Part shown: piece by piece, positions 63,568 through 64,000 of the stretch | How the letters are laid out: each line of letters starts with the position of its first letter | Numbering within the stretch: the first letter of the stretch is position 1 | Source of the DNA: Anaerolineae bacterium | GTDB taxonomy: Bacteria > Chloroflexota > Anaerolineae > Aggregatilineales > Ch27 | NCBI GenBank assembly: GCA_013178165.1 | Contig: JABLXG010000006.1 | Coordinates: forward strand, 124,001-188,000 | Direction: 5' to 3' | DNA length: 64,000 nt | The notes under the pieces: generated by a model | Database searches by the model: none | The model's input: only the letters and a program-made list of their open reading frames with translations | What the model was told of the DNA's origin: nothing | Translations under genes and position numbers: made by a program

Positions 63568-64000
63568 CTAAACACCTCCTTTCGGAGCCGGGCCGGTCGA
63601 CTCACGGACAATCAGGCGGGTCGGCAACAACGTAAAGACATCCTGCACCGGCTCCCCGGCAATTAACGCCAGCAAACGCCTTGCTGCCTCCGCGCCCATC
63701 AAACGCACATCCTGGGCCACCGTCGTCAACGGCGGGGTTACATGCTCGGTCATCTCCAGGTTATCAAACCCGGCGATGGAAAGATCTTCCGGAACACGCA
63801 CGCCAGCCCGGCGGGCCGCCTGCAGCGCCAGCATGGCCACCAGATCATTCATAGCAAAGAGCGCCGTAGGGCGATCAGGCTGGCTCAGGAGAATGGTCAA
63901 CCGCTGGACATCCTCCTGAGCGGACTGGGCCAGCCGCCGGTAGTTGGTCGCCTCGCTTGAGGGTACACCGATATACAGCGGCTCGGCCATTGGCTCCAGC
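63568..64000 (-). CDS. LacI-family transcriptional regulator (5' truncated by window end)
   Basis: About 144 C-terminal residues of the effector domain. AMNDLVAMLALQAARRAGVR, VPEDLSIAGFDNLEMTEHVT and PPLTTVAQDVRLMGAEAARR match the LacI/PurR ligand domain closely. The frame runs open to base 64000, and the DNA-binding domain lies beyond. It is the first gene of cluster B on the minus strand and probably represses it; it might also act on cluster A, whose own lacI seems lost. Confidence 0.93.
   Translation of the reverse strand, partial: LEPMAEPLYIGVPSSEATNYRRLAQSAQEDVQRLTILLSQPDRPTALFAMNDLVAMLALQAARRAGVRVPEDLSIAGFDNLEMTEHVTPPLTTVAQDVRLMGAEAARRLLALIAGEPVQDVFTLLPTRLIVRESTGPAPKGGV

Overview
High-GC (roughly 60%) bacterial chromosome segment with dense coding on both strands, one tRNA gene, and no IS element, phage block or CRISPR array that I can see. 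The gene set points to Chloroflexota (Anaerolineae-like). This is an inference from style: secreted proteins with Pro/Thr linkers plus SH3 and DUF4397 modules, a baseplate-J-like membrane protein beside ruvX, and LysM/M23 lipoproteins. No rRNA is present to confirm it.

Left part (1-15.6 kb, all plus strand): a 5'-truncated HlyD/MacA-type adaptor with a split MacB-type ABC exporter (ATPase and two permeases); a GbsR-like regulator, obg and nadD; an SH3/GH5-like protein; a coiled-coil hypothetical; alaS, a baseplate-J-like protein, ruvX and mltG. Minus-strand genes follow: pyrimidine-nucleoside phosphorylase, then a divergent CpaF-like ATPase with pncB. Interspersed plus-strand genes are an ICMT-like methyltransferase and a DsbA-like thioredoxin.

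Middle (21.5-47.2 kb): a PfkB kinase and ahcY (perhaps clearing adenosine and homocysteine together); two large DUF4397 surface proteins; a SufR-like regulator with an A-type Fe-S carrier; a B12-type radical SAM protein with two tiny ORFs; a minus-strand cell-envelope trio (esterase, LysM/M23 lipoprotein, SH3 membrane protein); an SCP2 protein; nagA convergent with a FruK-like kinase; dinB; the pstSCAB phosphate operon; gnd with a HAD phosphatase.

Right part (47.3-64 kb): a heterodimeric ABC exporter with asymmetric nucleotide sites; sugar-uptake cluster A (plus strand: frameshifted binding protein, two permeases, a GH-A clan glycosidase); tRNA-Pro(GGG); a UroD/MtaA-like methyltransferase; and sugar-uptake cluster B (minus strand: LacI regulator running off the window, binding protein, two permeases, UgpC/MsmX-type ATPase, CehA/McbA-type PHP hydrolase). 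Cluster A has no ATPase and may borrow that of cluster B.

The most notable stretch is 50,970-51,660. It holds a strong promoter, a perfect TGGGAGCGCTCCCA dyad (identical to CelR/CebR cellulose-utilisation operators of actinobacteria), a second near-copy 162 bp upstream, what looks like a decayed lacI gene split over three reading frames, and a one-base frameshift in the signal peptide of the binding protein.
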